64,000 nt of DNA from Ilex aquifolium (GCA_951799425.1 OX637406.1:24608390-24672389); one strand, 5' to 3'. Shown: positions 11,072-23,318, numbered from the stretch's first letter. Numbers and translations are program-made. Notes: generated from the letters alone by a model not told the origin.

Positions 11072-14000
11072 TGATTCGACTTGTTTCGTGACCTGCTTTA
11101 TATCATACACCCAATTATAAGTTGTCGAATTGTAATTTTCTCGGTTTAAGTCCAAGATCGATCTCACAAAGAGTTTTAATAATTGGAATTTAAAATAATA
11201 ACTGTGACACCCCAAAATCCGGGGATCCGTTGATTACCCATCAACCCGCGGAATACTCGTGGATACCGAATAACTCGATATCACACCGTCATGCCCCATT
11301 TACCGGGGCTCTTAATTTTAACGAAATTCGGGCAGAATCTCCTTTGTACGGAGAGCTCTACCCAAAACACAACCTGTACAGTATATATTAACATGACCCA
11401 TCCGAGGCCCAATATAACACAATGACCACACAAGGTCCATTTATAAGTAAAACTTGACCGCACCGGGTCCATTTATCAATATTTATATCAAAACATGCAA
11501 GGTTAGTTTAACAATAGTCCATATGAGTTCTATTACAATTATTTGCAAAAGATTACATGCCCAAAATATTATTTCCACAAATGTTGTACATTCACACAAA
11601 ATAAAGCCACATTCGGTTTCTTCAAACATGAGGGTCAAAATTGGAGCCATCCACCGGTGTATTTCTCCCACCTGAAATGTTTCCCATATAGGGTGAGCAA
11701 ACGCTCAGTAGAAAAACTCCTACAGAGGCTACTCCCCACCTAAAATGCGTATGCAATGCGTACATGCCACAAACAACTTCTTCCATTCCAAATAAGAATA
11801 TATTATTCAAGATAGAATCTTATGATGTCATGCCAAGTAATGAGATGAAACTCACTCATGCATGCTATCCCGAGCCCATACCGACTCTCACAACACATTG
11901 TAATGCCAACGTGCCTTTGAACCGTCATCTATGTTATACATCAATTGACATTTGCAAAACTAGGGTCTTTCTTGGGGTGGGCATTCATGGACTTACACCA
12001 ACGGCACCCAGCCGACACGGAATTTCAGGACTTCAACCCACGGTTCCGCGTATACCGACACACTTTATGGCCTTTTACACCAACAAAGTGCGAATCCTAT
12101 CAACGAGTCTTTCACCCGAGGGATATTCTAGCCCTTCTTGCTAACCCCGACCCAATTTATCATGAAACCAAGCGGCTTAGCTAGGCCTTCGACCCAACTT
12201 TCCCAAGCCTTCTGTCAATCACCAAGTGTGGTATTGATGACAACCATGCACACACCCATGTGATGAGATGTTCTGTGCAAATGCAATGTAATGAACCATT
12301 GCTTATCCATGTCATGTCCCATGTAATGAATGTCACATGAGCAACATATAACACTTATCATCATATCCCATGGAAATGTATGTCATATACACATGACTTC
12401 CATATATCATCATCATGCTCAATATATCAATAAGCATATGATTTTCACAAGTTATCACCTAACTCAACTCAAGCATGTTATTTCAATTTCATCAAGATAA
12501 CACTTTTCACATTCAAGGCATTTTATCAAACACCTTACATGCATCAATTATGTAATCACATAATATTGCCACACAACATTAAATATCATCATTCAAGGCA
12601 TTTTATCAACACCTTCAAGGCACCTTCATGTTAAACACATATCATGCCCACAATTTCACATAGTTACAAGAAAATTTCCAAGTAACCCCCATGCATCAAA
12701 GTCAAGCTAGAAGTTGGCATAAGCCATTTCTAAGCTCACTTTCCCATTTCTATATTAATAGGCAATTGATAGATATATATATATATATATAACACATGCA
12801 TCCAACCATTCCTATGGACATTTAGGTTAGAAATCAACCCAAGTAGGAGAAACCCTACCTTTTGAAGCGTGAGATGAAGACTACAGCTTCAAAGCTTCAA
12901 GAACACCTCAAGAACACCAACAAAGACCACAAAATCCTTGATTTCTCCAAAGACTCCACTTGAATCTTCGGTGAAATCCCTCGTTCTTGGTACGTACGCG
13001 TAGCCCTTGACGAGTAGAAGAACTTTAAGTCTTGGTCCGACGAATTCCGACTGACGGAACTTCCGGAATCGGAGCGGGAATGTTGAAGAAAATTTTTCTC
13101 TTTGATCTTGGCCGGCTGCTTACAGCCAATGAGGAGATATTTTTTTCTCCAAAAAGCTAATTTAAGAGGATATTTATAGGCGTAAATGAGCGGTCCACAT
13201 CGCACCGCATATTTTCGACTTTTGGGTCCGTTTTTTGTCCCGAAATGAGTTATTATATCTCGGATTAAATCCAAATAAATTTTATTGGAACTTTAACTTA
13301 ATTTTAAGGAAATTTTAAAAAATACATTTTTGGAGACCTTTAAAAAGTCATTCGTCACGCAGTCGTCTCGAACGACGTGCAAAAATTCGACTATCTCGGA
13401 ATTTGACGAAATTTGACAGGGTGACTAGATTTCGCGATACGAATCCAACGGCGAACTCTGTTTCCTCATCCGAGGTCTAGAGTATGAGTATTTCAAATAA
13501 GCATTAGGATGGCAAATGACCATTTTGCCCTTATTCACAAAAATTCAAATTTACCCGGGTTTCACAATAACACTGAAGTTATTATTAAAGCAGTGTAACA
13601 TAAGATAGCTTGTGTTGTGAGCTTAGATTTATAACTAGTCTAAGGAAATGAAATGCGTAGGTAAACTGTTAAAATACAATAATATGAAAGGTACCCTTCA
13701 ATTTAAGGATCACATATGCTTTATATTAGTTAAATACTGGAAATGCCAGCTTACAACAATTAACTTCCAGGCTACTGGAAAGTTAACCAGTAGGTCTTAT
13801 GTATATTAAACCATAACACAACAACTTCTTAGGTTAGTTGGTGGTGTATGCATCAATTGACTAATTCAAGTAAACTAGAAGGTCAAGCCATTCAGGAGGA
13901 ATACTGGAATTACTCAATTAGCAGTTTTATGTATCAGTTAAACAACCCTAGTGAACCAAAAGGTCAAGCCATTCAGGAGGATCACTTAGGTTATTCATCT

Positions 14001-15114
14001 GACAAATTTATACCATGCAACAGTTAAACATCCTTAGTGCACCAGAAGGTCAAGCCATTTAAATGGAACACTGTAGATATTCCACCGGCAGGTTGATGAT
14101 TCACTGATGACATAATTACAGGCTAAGTATTGAAATGAAAGCATTGGCTATATCGAGACTTAACCCGTCTATAACCAATCAATCGACTTTTACGTAACAC
14201 CCAATTACGTACATCACTATATCATGCATGAAATACATAATAGTAGATAGTATGGTATAGAATATTAAGTATTGCTCGGTGTTCATAACCATGAGCATAT
14301 TATAATTATAACCATCCATCAGTTAAGGGAGGTATATATATCAATAAAGCATAATTAAACATCGGCATTTCCATAATTTAACCAATATTATCATATGTTT
14401 ACCCCTCACTGAAGGGTATAAGTAAACTACTTACACCCCATTGCTATAAACAAGTAAGAAGTGCGGGTGGGTTTCATTACAATACTAAATAAAATACAAA
14501 CACTGACACTCCTTTCCCAAGGAATAATTGAAATACAACCACCCTTAATATCAGTTAAGACACAAAATTGGCGGAAGTTCAACTCTCCAAGTAGAAAGGC
14601 ATAACAGAAATGTAGAAATAACATAATTCTAGTTGGAGAGTAGGTCGGGCAGGGTTTCACCCTCAATTTCTTTCTTTTTCTCTTGCTTTCTCTTCTTTTC
14701 TTTTCTTTGGATTCTCCCTGGAGGTCTTCTAAACTCTCCAACTCTAACTCTCCCGTTCATGCTGGTTGGAGTGTAGTATTTATAGGCCAAAGAGGAAGAT
14801 AATGATGAACCGCCTAGAGCAACCGTCCTGATGCCACCACCACCGTCCAGACGGTGCTGGTTTGTGGTGGTAACTTCCACAGTATTCTTGTAGATTCTTG
14901 GTTGATATTACACTTGCTTCCTTTGTTGATTCAGGCTTCGACAAATTGCTCCTTACGATTTTTGGCAATTCCGCACAAAAACCCTGAAATTTCAGACATT
15001 ACACACATAAACCCTAATTTAAATACAAATCTTGAAAAACAGTTTTTAACTGTTTTATCTTACAAAATTCTCTTATTTATTTATTTTAATTTACATACTA
15101 ATTAGGGTTAATCA
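11072..15114 (-). repeat. 5' LTR of Am (split by S1 at 11203-13566)
   Basis: Minus strand TGATTAACCCTAATTAG at 15114 to ...GAATCA at 11072, about 1.67 kb once S1 is removed. A TATA-like ggcctataaata lies at about 14774-14790 (minus). It matches the 5' LTR of Ap, including the segments with 'caggaggaat...cact' repeats at 13.9-14.1 and 52.7-53.0 kb. Short open frames in it are not genes. Confidence 0.82.
11203..13566 (-). mobile_element. S1: solo LTR of a Tekay/Del-like gypsy element, TSD ATAAC
   Basis: Reads TGTGACACCCC... to ...GGGTTTCACA on the plus strand and is flanked by perfect 5-bp repeats ATAAC (11198-11202 and 13567-13571). True orientation is minus, as shown by the PPT/PBS of the relative at 16602-21483. 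2364 bp, no internal region, so it is a solo LTR left by LTR-LTR recombination. It has a TATA-like box at about 13171-13180 (minus) and the conserved U3 block at 13350-13480. An (AT)n run lies at about 12772-12790. Confidence 0.92.
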
Positions 15115-16133
15115 CTAAAATGGAGGTGAGGGCTCAAGCATACCCCGTGACAAGTCTACGGTGTATCAAGAGCTCACAACCACGTCCACACTCAACCTAG
15201 TCAAACTAAACCATCTTACACTATGAGGAGGACTGAAAAAGAGTTGATTTAGTGTACCCAAGAGGAAATCTCCCTTGGATTAGCCAACTTAAAGCTTAGC
15301 TACTCATATTAAATGCAAAGTCATACATGATATGAAGAATCATTGTGAAGACATGAAGATTGAAACTTGTATTAATGCAAGAAAAGTTAAACTACAAAGA
15401 AGTGCATTTAATACTCATTTGAAAAGCTTGAGAGGAAAAACTTAAATACAAACATGGTAGAATCTAGAATACATAACTAAACTTGTAATACACTTGAAAT
15501 AAATGACATTAAAGTGCATTAAATGAAGATTACAAGAGGTTTACAACAAACTACAAGTGAAATGGGTAAGAAAATGCAAAAATATAAACTTTCTCTCTCT
15601 AAAACTATGTCTTCTTCCTTGAGCTTCTCTCTCTATATTGCTGAGTAATTGTCTACAATGGTTTAAATCTCTGCATTTTCGTCCATGAGGCCCTACATCA
15701 TTTGTGTCCAGGTCTCCCATCAATGGGGGGCTAAGTAGATGGCTTGGACAAGCTAGGACAAGCCTAGCCTGCAACTTCCTAGGCTTCCACATTCTCTCTC
15801 ATCCTCATTAATGCATTGGGCTCCAAAGTTCAACCTTAAGTGTAGGGAGGCATGTATGTATGTAGAATATGTCAGTGGACAAGTGAGAGAATCATAGGTG
15901 GGACCCCCAAGTGGCAGAGCTTGAGTTGCAGGTGTTTGGCATTTCTGGGCAAAACCTTCTGGAAGGTCGACGCAAACCTTCCAGAAAGGTTTGGCAGGGG
16001 TAGAGGAAAAGTTGTCCAGTATGTCTAACCTTCCTAAAGGTCGATACAAACCTTCGGTAAGGTCTTCTTCCAGTGTGCAAAACCTTCCGAAAGGTTTTGG
16101 CTGGCAGAAGCTGTCCAGTGTGCAAACCTGACT
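15115..16133 (-). repeat. P1: fragment of a family-P LTR
   Basis: Homologous to 41.5-42.4 kb and 47.5-48.5 kb (ggtgagg.tcaagcata.. and the run through to the palindrome array). One side is cut by Am and the other by Y1. It contains an AACCTTCCGGAAGGTT-type array at about 15951-16102. No gene. Confidence 0.82.
15951..16102. repeat. Palindrome array, degenerate AACCTTCCGGAAGGTT type, in P1
   Basis: Five or six partly mutated 16-bp palindromes, paired with about 9-bp spacers. In P3 the same LTR site carries AACCTACCGGTAGGTT, and in LARD-1 GTACCGGTAC. Confidence 0.8.
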
Positions 16134-16601
16134 TGATCCGAAATGTGTACACCCAAGTGTAGGCGGTCAAGTTGTAGTAATAATCCGGTTAAGTCCGGAG
16201 TCGAATCCACAAGGAACTAATGTTGGTGTTTCGAAGTAATTAGTGACAGAGACCAAAGTGACTGGAACCCTTGAGATTTAAAGTGATGATCTTTATGGAC
16301 TGTTCCTGGACAGAATATAAAATTCTTCCCAAGAGGATTTTCTAGAAAAAATATAATATTCTCTCAAATGTAAAAGTCACCCTTTAGCTCGAGGATCTAG
16401 ACATGTAGTCAATCATCCGGTTGTTATACTTGTGCTTGGGAACTCAATTAATCCCTGTGTCAACATAAAGTTAATCGGAAGATAAAGATGAATTGTGAGA
16501 ATTAAGAGCATGGTTCCAATGCCTTTGTAGAGATTTACAAGAATTTTCTGTGTCGATACTCAACCCGTCTACAAACAAGAAAATCTTTCTACAAGGCATC
16601 T
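16134..16601 (-). repeat. Y1 3' LTR, terminal (U5) piece
   Basis: Matches 58408-58865 of Y2 (TGATC.GAAATGTGTACACCC on the plus strand is the LTR end read backwards). It is interrupted at 16601 by the inverted-LTR element and resumes at 21484. Confidence 0.88.
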
Positions 16602-17501
16602 TGTGACACCCCAAAATCCGGGGGTCCGTTGATTACCCATCAACCCGCGGAATACCTGTAGATACCTAGTATCTCGATATCACACTGTTATGCCCCATTT
16701 ACCGGGGTCCATAACTTAACGAAATTTGGGCAGAGTCTCCTTTGTATGGGGAGCTCTACCCAATACCCAACCTGTGCAATACACAATTACCAGACCCATC
16801 CGAGGTCAAATATAAAGCAAAGGCCGCACCGGGTCCATGTATAAGTAAACATTGGCCACACTGGGTCCAATTAACCATACTTAAATCAAAACATGAAAGG
16901 CTAATCTAACAATAGTCTTTATAAGTTCTATTACAATTATTTTACGCATTACATGCCCCAAAATATAGTTTCTAACATGTAATTACACAAAACATTAAGT
17001 AAAGTCACATGCGGCTTTCTTCAAGCATGAGGGTCCAAAATGGAGCCATCCGCCGGTGTATCTCTTCCACCTGAAATGTGTTCCCGTATAGGGTGAGCCA
17101 ACGCCCAGTAGAGTATTTCCTACAGAGGCTACTCCTCAACCTATATGCATATGAAATGTTCACATGCAACATCCATAAATCTGTAACCATTCCATCAAAT
17201 AATATACAATTAAATGATGTAATGCTATAATGTCATGCCATGAATGAGATGAGACCCACCCATGTGCACTCAACCCGAGTCCACTCTGACTCCCTTTACA
17301 TGTCAATGTCATGTATGTTAAACCGGGCTACCTAAGCCCCATGAAATGAGATGAGACTCATGTACTCAACCCGAGCCCTTCCCAGCTCCTTTCCCCCATG
17401 CAATGCCATGAGTATAAAAACCGGACTTCTCAAGCCCCCGCCATTGGTATTACTCACCCAATAACTAATTTAAGAAAATCTCTGGGTCTTTCTTTGGGGT
17501 G
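16602..17501 (-). repeat. Left arm: inverted copy of LTR 3' part
   Basis: Reverse complement of about 20651-21483. It starts TGTGACACCCC and ends in ctttggggtg, where it joins the true LTR end. The shared string tttggggtg at the junction is a 9-bp microhomology. Confidence 0.9.
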
Positions 17502-17509
17502 TCACAGCT

Positions 17510-17520
17510 TGGTATCAGAG
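17510..17520 (+). other. Primer-binding site, initiator tRNA-Met type
   Basis: TGGTATCAGAG, complementary to the 3' end of plant initiator tRNA-Met (11 nt), three bases after the LTR end GTGTCACA. Typical of Tekay/Del elements. It fixes the plus orientation of the internal region. Confidence 0.85.
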
Positions 17521-18616
17521 TATAGGTATACGATTTACCTAGGGCTTGAGGGAAATGGGTTTACACCATTGCATTCCATGTGCATTCATGTTATGTGTTT
17601 TATTTGTTACATGATTATGTGTTATGTGTAAATTGTATACATGGTAAAATGTATATGGAAAAGAGGAACACTAGGGTTAGAAAACATAACCTTGGGAGTT
17701 CGAAAAAGGATGAACGGGATAGTTCATGGGTTAAATGTCTACTAGTGAGACGGTGAGGGAATTCTCCTTGTTTTGAACTTGGTCCCTACATTGGGATATT
17801 AAGTTATTGTCCTATGACAATTTAACTTGAGTAAGGGAATGGGCTCAGAGATTGTAATCTTGGAAGAGCCATTGTTTGTGAGTTCTCCCCTAGCAGCTAG
17901 GGTGAGTACTAAATGGGTATGTCGGGAATGTGAGCTAGGATTCTTGGGGATTCTACTCCACGGACATGTTAGAATTTGATGTCATCCTTGGGATGGACGG
18001 ATTGACGGCACACTGAGTCGTCAGTGATTGTGATCGTCAGCGGGTCACTGTTTACACCTCGGAGTGTGTATGTTTTAAGTTTTAGGAGAAACGCATGACG
18101 TTTTACCTCAAATAAAGTATGAATTCCGTTGGTACGGACAGTTCATGGGTTAGCTAGCAAGCTTTACCCTAGAGAACGAGGTGAGACAGAGATTTGGTCC
18201 ACCTCAGATGTTTATGAGCTTACGAATGTTTGCCTCCATGTAGGGATGTAGACTTCAGTGTTGAGTTACACCCCGGTATGTTGTCTACTCTATGGCTCCT
18301 CATAGAATGACACTGGTAGAGTTGTGAGAACTCTAGGTTGAATAAGGACTTCACTACCGAATGCCTCGCCTTGGGATGTTTCGGTACTATTGTCAAATTA
18401 CAAAGAAGGTTACTTTACCTCGTATTCTAGTAGTCCCGGAAATGGGACAAAGGTACACGGGATATGTGGTGCCTTTACGAACGAACTTGGTTGAGTTTAG
18501 AACCTAGTCCGGGAGAGAGACGGATACATGTGGGACAGTTTAGACTGTATTGTTGTGACATATGCATATGGTTGAATGTGCACATGGGTGTGAATTTCGG
18601 GGACGAAATTCTTTTT
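17521..18616 (+). other. Internal region of the inverted-LTR element, no coding domain recognised
   Basis: About 1.1 kb between PBS and polypurine tract. No long frame and no gag, RT or integrase motif seen. The end, 'gaatttcggggacgaaatt' before the PPT, is the usual post-integrase sequence of Tekay elements, so this is probably a deletion derivative mobilised in trans. Confidence 0.75.
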
Positions 18617-18629
18617 AAGGGGGGAAGAA
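18617..18629 (+). other. Polypurine tract
   Basis: AAGGGGGGAAGAA directly before the LTR start TGTAAAACC at 18630. Confidence 0.9.
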
Positions 18630-21483
18630 TGTAAAACCGGGGAAAATTTGAACTTTTTCTAAAAAAGGGCAAAATGGTAATTCTCCACCCTTATGCGTAT
18701 TTGAAATAATCATGTTCTAGACCTCGGATGAGGAAACGGAGTGCGCCATTGGATTCGCAACGCGAAATCTAGTAATCACTAGAAATTTCGTCGAATTCCG
18801 AGATAGTCGGATTTTTGCACGTCGTTCGAGGCGACTGCGTGGCGAATGTAATTTTAAAGGTCCCCAATAATGGATTTTATAAAATTTCTTTATAATTGGA
18901 TTAAAGTTCCAATAAAATTCATTTGGACTTAATCCGGGACTTAATGAATCATTTCGGGACGAAAAACGGACCCGGACGAGGGGGGCATGTGGCGCGACGT
19001 GCACAGCGCATCGGGGTTATAAATATCCACAAATATCTGTGTTTTAGACACAAAAACCAGTGTGTTTACTGGTCTGGACGTTGGGGAGAAAAGAGAAGGA
19101 AAAAAATTCATCTCCAAGCTTCCCGCTCCGATTCTGGGAGTTCCGTCGGTCGGAATTCGTCGATTCAAAAGGCAAAGTTCATCTACGCGACGAGGGCTAC
19201 GCGTGGGTACCAAAGACCACAAGTTTTACCAAAGGTGAACGGATGAGGGTATACGAAAATCAAGATTCGAGTTGTATTTTGTTGCTCGGATTCCGTTGAG
19301 CTAGAAGGGAGAAGTGATCACGTCGACGAAGGCTACGCGTGGGTACCAAAAAAAACGAATTTCACCTAAGGTGAAATTTCGGGAGTTGGGAAAATCAAGC
19401 TTCGAGTTGGGTTTTCGGGTCTTGGGAGCTTCCTACGGGATTCTCACGCTACAAGAGGTAGAGGTTCTCCTACTTGGGTTGATTTCTTACCTAGAAATGC
19501 CTATGATAAATGAGCTGGATATATATATGTATATCTATATATATTGACCTATGTATACATATATTTATATGTATATGGTTATGGAATAATGAAGATGGTG
19601 GGTAGGTTGTTAGAAAATTACACTTGCCTATTGGTGGAATTTAGGTAAAATAATTTTATCCTAAATTGGTATGTAGAAATTGCCTATTGGAATTTCTTGA
19701 ATTATGTGGAAATTGGGCATGATATGTGTTACCATGTTGTTTGCCTTGAAGGTGTTTGACAAAATACCTAAATGGATTGAAATTGTTATATGATAAATAA
19801 CATGTTATGCCTTATGTGGTAAATGAAAATCATATGTGTACGATATGATTTATGTTGAAATTGTGAATGTCAGATATATATTTTGATATATCAATTGTTG
19901 TGATGAAGCATGGAATTTATACGTTTATAATGTAAATTGCCATGGAATGGAATTGATTATGTTAATTTAGTCCATATGGCATGCATTACATATGTGACAT
20001 AATTTTATTGCAATGATACATCGCATTGCATATGCACGGGGAATTCACATCATGAGTGGTGTGTGTGTGTGCATGGTTGTTGTTAATACCATATGTTGGA
20101 ATGTGGTAGAGACAGTTCATATGGCATTCATTACATATGAACCTTGCATGAGAGAAGCAATGGGTCATTACATTGCATATGTACGGGAACATCACATACA
20201 TGGACATTGTGTCATAATGATGTTGTGCATGGGTGTTTGTACCACAAGCTATGTGGTATTATGGGAGTCTAATATGGAGATAAATTGCTCATTGGCATTC
20301 ATGACATATTGGGCATAAGGTGATGTCACATTCATGAGAAACTTGCATGAGTGTGGGGGGGTAATTGCATATATCAATCATCATGCTTGGTGGTTGGTGG
20401 ATGGGCTCGGGAAAGTTGGATTGATTATTCAACTGAGTGGCATGGTTGCATGAAAAAGAAGAAAAAGATTGGGTCGGGGTTAGCAAGAAGGGGCAAGACG
20501 ACCTCTCGGGTGCAAGGCCCGGTGTTTCGGATACGTACTTCCGTTGGTATAAGAGCCCATAAAGTGTGTTGGTGTACGCGGCACCGTTGGTGGAAAAAGT
20601 CCATAAATCCCGTGTCGGTTGGGTTCCGTTGGTGGAAGTCCATAAACGCCCACCCCAAAGAAAGACCCGGAGATTTTCTTAAATTAGTTATTGGGTGAGT
20701 AATACCAATGGCGGGGGCTTGAGAAGTCTGGTTTTTATACTCATGGCATTGCATGGGGGAAAGGAGCCGGGAAGGGCTCGGGTTGAGTACATGAGTCTCA
20801 TCTCATTTCATGGGGCTTAGGTAGCCCGGTTTAACATACATGACATTGACATGTAAAAGGAGTCAGAGTGGACTCGGGTTGAGTGCACATGGGTGGGTCT
20901 CATCTCATTCATGGCATGACATTATAGCATTACATCATTTAATTGTATATTATTTGATGGAATGGTTACAGATTTATGGATGTTGCATGTGAACATTTCA
21001 TATGCATATAGGTTGAGGAGTAGATACACCAGCGGATGGCTCCATTTTGGACCCTCATGCTTGAAGAAAGCCGCATGTGGCTTTACTTAATGTTTTGTGT
21101 AATTACATGTTAGAAACTATATTTTGGGGCATGTAATGCGTAAAATAATTGTAATAGAACTTATAAAGACTATTGTTAGATTAGCCTTTCATGTTTTGAT
21201 TTAAGTATGGTTAATTGGACCTAGTGTGGCCAATGTTTACTTATACATGGACCCGGTGCGGCCTTTGCTTTATATTTGACATCGGATGGGTCTGGTAATT
21301 GTGTATTGCACAGGTTGGGTATTGGATAGAGCTCCCCATACAAAGGAGACTCTGCCCAAATTTCGTTAAGTTATGGACCCCGGTAAATGGGGCATAACAG
21401 TGTGATATCGAGATACTAGGTATCTACAGGTATTCCGCGGGTTGATGGGTAATCAACGGACCCCCGGATTTTGGGGTGTCACA
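18630..21483 (+). repeat. Right LTR (full length) of the inverted-LTR element
   Basis: Starts TGTAAAACCGGGG after the PPT and ends GGGGTGTCACA; 2854 bp. It contains the conserved U3 block (18720-18845), a TATA box ttataaata at 19018-19025, and AT-rich stretches near 19500-19570. Homologous to S1 in opposite orientation. Confidence 0.9.
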
Positions 21484-21720
21484 CATCTGACCACAGTGTT
21501 AGTATTCCATTCTTAGTTGAAGCACAATAATGGTGAAGATTGAAAGGTAGTCTTGAAGATCTAGCTGGAGTACTTGCAAAGGCCCAATGAGTCTTCCTAT
21601 GCAAAGAGTCATCTATGTCATATAAAGGACTCATGGTTGTGCAAAGTACCTTAGCTTTGCTACATGCATTCAATCATTCAATAAGCAAGTAAAAGATAAA
21701 GCATTAAGCATAAACGAAAT
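21484..21720 (-). repeat. Y1 3' LTR piece
   Basis: Continues the LTR broken at 16601 (matches 58870-59110 of Y2). It ends at GAAAT (21716-21720), the target-site repeat of Z. Confidence 0.88.
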
Positions 21721-22237
21721 TGTAACACCCCGCATTTTTCTTTTATATATATATGTATATATATATATATAGTAAATAATTGTTGTAAAAATGTGGATAT
21801 GTGTATGGATGAAAGAATACATTATATAGATTGTAATAGTAGGAGAACGCTATAGATAAATATGGATTGGGAAGTTGGAGTTTCCAAGACGATTAAACTT
21901 GGAAAGGGTGACTAGATGAATTTCTAAATATTTTTAGGTCAAAATAAGGTGTCCATGGAATCCGGAAGGTCGAACAACCTTGGGAGAGGTAATATGAGGT
22001 GTATTGGAAGTTAGGAAGTATTCCGGAGTGAAAACACACTTAGAGAAAATTTGGGTAAAAAGGAGTTGGGACACCTTCTAGTATTTTGGTCATACCTTTT
22101 TATTCTTAAGTCCAATTGATCTGAAATTTTTACAGTAGATAGTAGACATCTAGGGCTACAAAAGTGTGTCTCATGTAAATTTTCCAATTCAACCTCTAAA
22201 TGGGTCAAAACTGCCCTGGAAGTTGCAGCAGACAAAG

Positions 22238-22338
22238 TGTACCGGTACTGCGTACCGGTACCATACAGTACCGGTACTGTGTACCGGTACTTCGACTCCA
22301 GAAGGTTCGGGGTACCGGTACTGAGTACCGGTACGATC
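22238..22338. repeat. Palindrome array, GTACCGGTAC type, in Z
   Basis: Six near-perfect GTACCGGTAC decamers, mostly in pairs separated by 3-6 bp, 43 bp before the TATA box. Confidence 0.92.
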
Positions 22339-22380
22339 CGTCTGACGCCGCTAAACAGTTAAAAAGTCGGGATTTTTGTG

Positions 22381-22388
22381 TTATAAAA
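22381..22388 (+). promoter_or_regulatory. TATA box of Z LTR
   Basis: TTATAAAA followed by a C-rich stretch and then purine-rich leader, just downstream of the palindrome array. Confidence 0.7.
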
Positions 22389-23318
22389 CCCATCCCACAT
22401 CCCATTTGCCCCATTTCTTCATCTCCCTCTCACCCTAACCCTCCTAGAAACCCTTAGAGAGAAAGAGAGAAAGATAAAACTCAAGATCAAAAGGGAAGAC
22501 AAAGGGTTCACAAGTGATTCAAGACTCAAACCCTAGGTTTCTTCATGAGCATAAGGTAGGGGATTTCTTCCTATGTTCTTACATTGAGGCTAGGGCTAAA
22601 TTATATGTATTCTTTTGGTTTAAAATCATATGTACTTGCTATTAAATACCTGATTCTTTGTCTTCTTGCATTTATTTCCTTTTTTTTTTTTTTTTAAACA
22701 TTTTGGTAGTTGGGTAACTATTAAAGCTATCTTTTGCACTCTCAAACCCTAGTTTTAAGAAAAATAAATTTTTCTTCTTTACATTTCCTTTGTTCTCACC
22801 ATCAAAACCTTAGTGCTTGATATTGTACAACCAAATGATGTTTATGGTGATCTCTTGCTCTTTTTCTTCAATTATGCTATGGTACAAATGGTGAAATTTG
22901 GGGATTTCTTGTGAATTGAGAAATGTTTGTAATGATATCTCTTGTATGATTGTTGTGATGAACTTGGATTGCCTTCGAGCATTGCCGTAGAGTGTTAGAG
23001 GTTAGTCTATCCCGGTGGGGGTGAGATGGTTGCCTAACACTTGTAGTGGGTGGTTATTTGGTAATAACCACCACTATTGTTCACTGGAGTTCGAACGAGG
23101 GGTGGTATACCTTTCCCAAGAAGGGACTCGTCACTGCCATTGGGATGGTAGACGCCTTTTCCTAAAGTACTTGTGATTGTGATGGTGATTGGTGAACTAG
23201 GTACAAGTCGTTGGGTAGATTCATGGGAAGCAATCAATATACATGAGAACATGAGATTATTATTATTGTTACGGAATGGTTTCCAACAAGTGCTTGTGGA
23301 GGTATGGGACTCCACAAG

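Larger units (their letters stand above)
9098..15114 (-). mobile_element. Am: 5' part of an Athila-type gypsy element (minus strand)
   Basis: On the minus strand: 5' LTR (15114 down to 11072, split by solo LTR S1), a decayed tRNA-Asp PBS, gag, and the start of the protease spacer. It ends near 9098 against W. Its gag and LTR match the plus-strand element Ap at 48.7-55.4 kb. The rest of pol and its 3' LTR are missing, so the junction at 9098 reflects a deletion. Confidence 0.88.
16602..21483 (+). mobile_element. Inverted-LTR Tekay-like non-autonomous element, TSD CATCT
   Basis: Flanked by perfect CATCT repeats (16597-16601, 21484-21488). The right side is a full LTR (18630-21483). The left side is not a direct LTR copy but the reverse complement of the LTR's U5-proximal part (16602 to about 17501), fused to the last bases of a normal LTR end, GTGTCACA (17499-17506), and the PBS. 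Both outer ends are therefore U5 ends. The arms are nearly identical apart from an approximately 70-bp deletion in the right arm, so the event is fairly recent. Internal region about 1.1 kb, with no gag or pol recognised. Confidence 0.9.
21721..23318 (+). mobile_element. Z: Tekay-like solo LTR, first piece (TSD GAAAT)
   Basis: TGTAACACCCC start preceded by GAAAT. The other end, ...GGGGTGTTACA, is at 34701 in inverted orientation, flanked by ATTTC (34696-34700), the reverse complement of GAAAT. Pieces 21721-23318, 25848-26062 and 34701-35211 add up to about 2.3 kb. Contains a GTACCGGTAC array and, about 40 bp later, a TATA box at 22381. S2 interrupts it at 23318. Short frames here are not genes. 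Confidence 0.87.

Noticed and set aside
12772..12790. (AT)n and other microsatellites (21748-21771, 47183-47204, 45350-45366, 39896-39912)
   Set aside because: Ordinary simple repeats within LTRs and spacers; no further meaning seen.
14427..14968. Possible host gene on the minus strand (Lys/Arg-rich ORFs)
   Set aside because: The region is colinear with the 5' LTR of Ap at 52.0-52.6 kb, so it is LTR leader sequence with GAAA-rich tracts.
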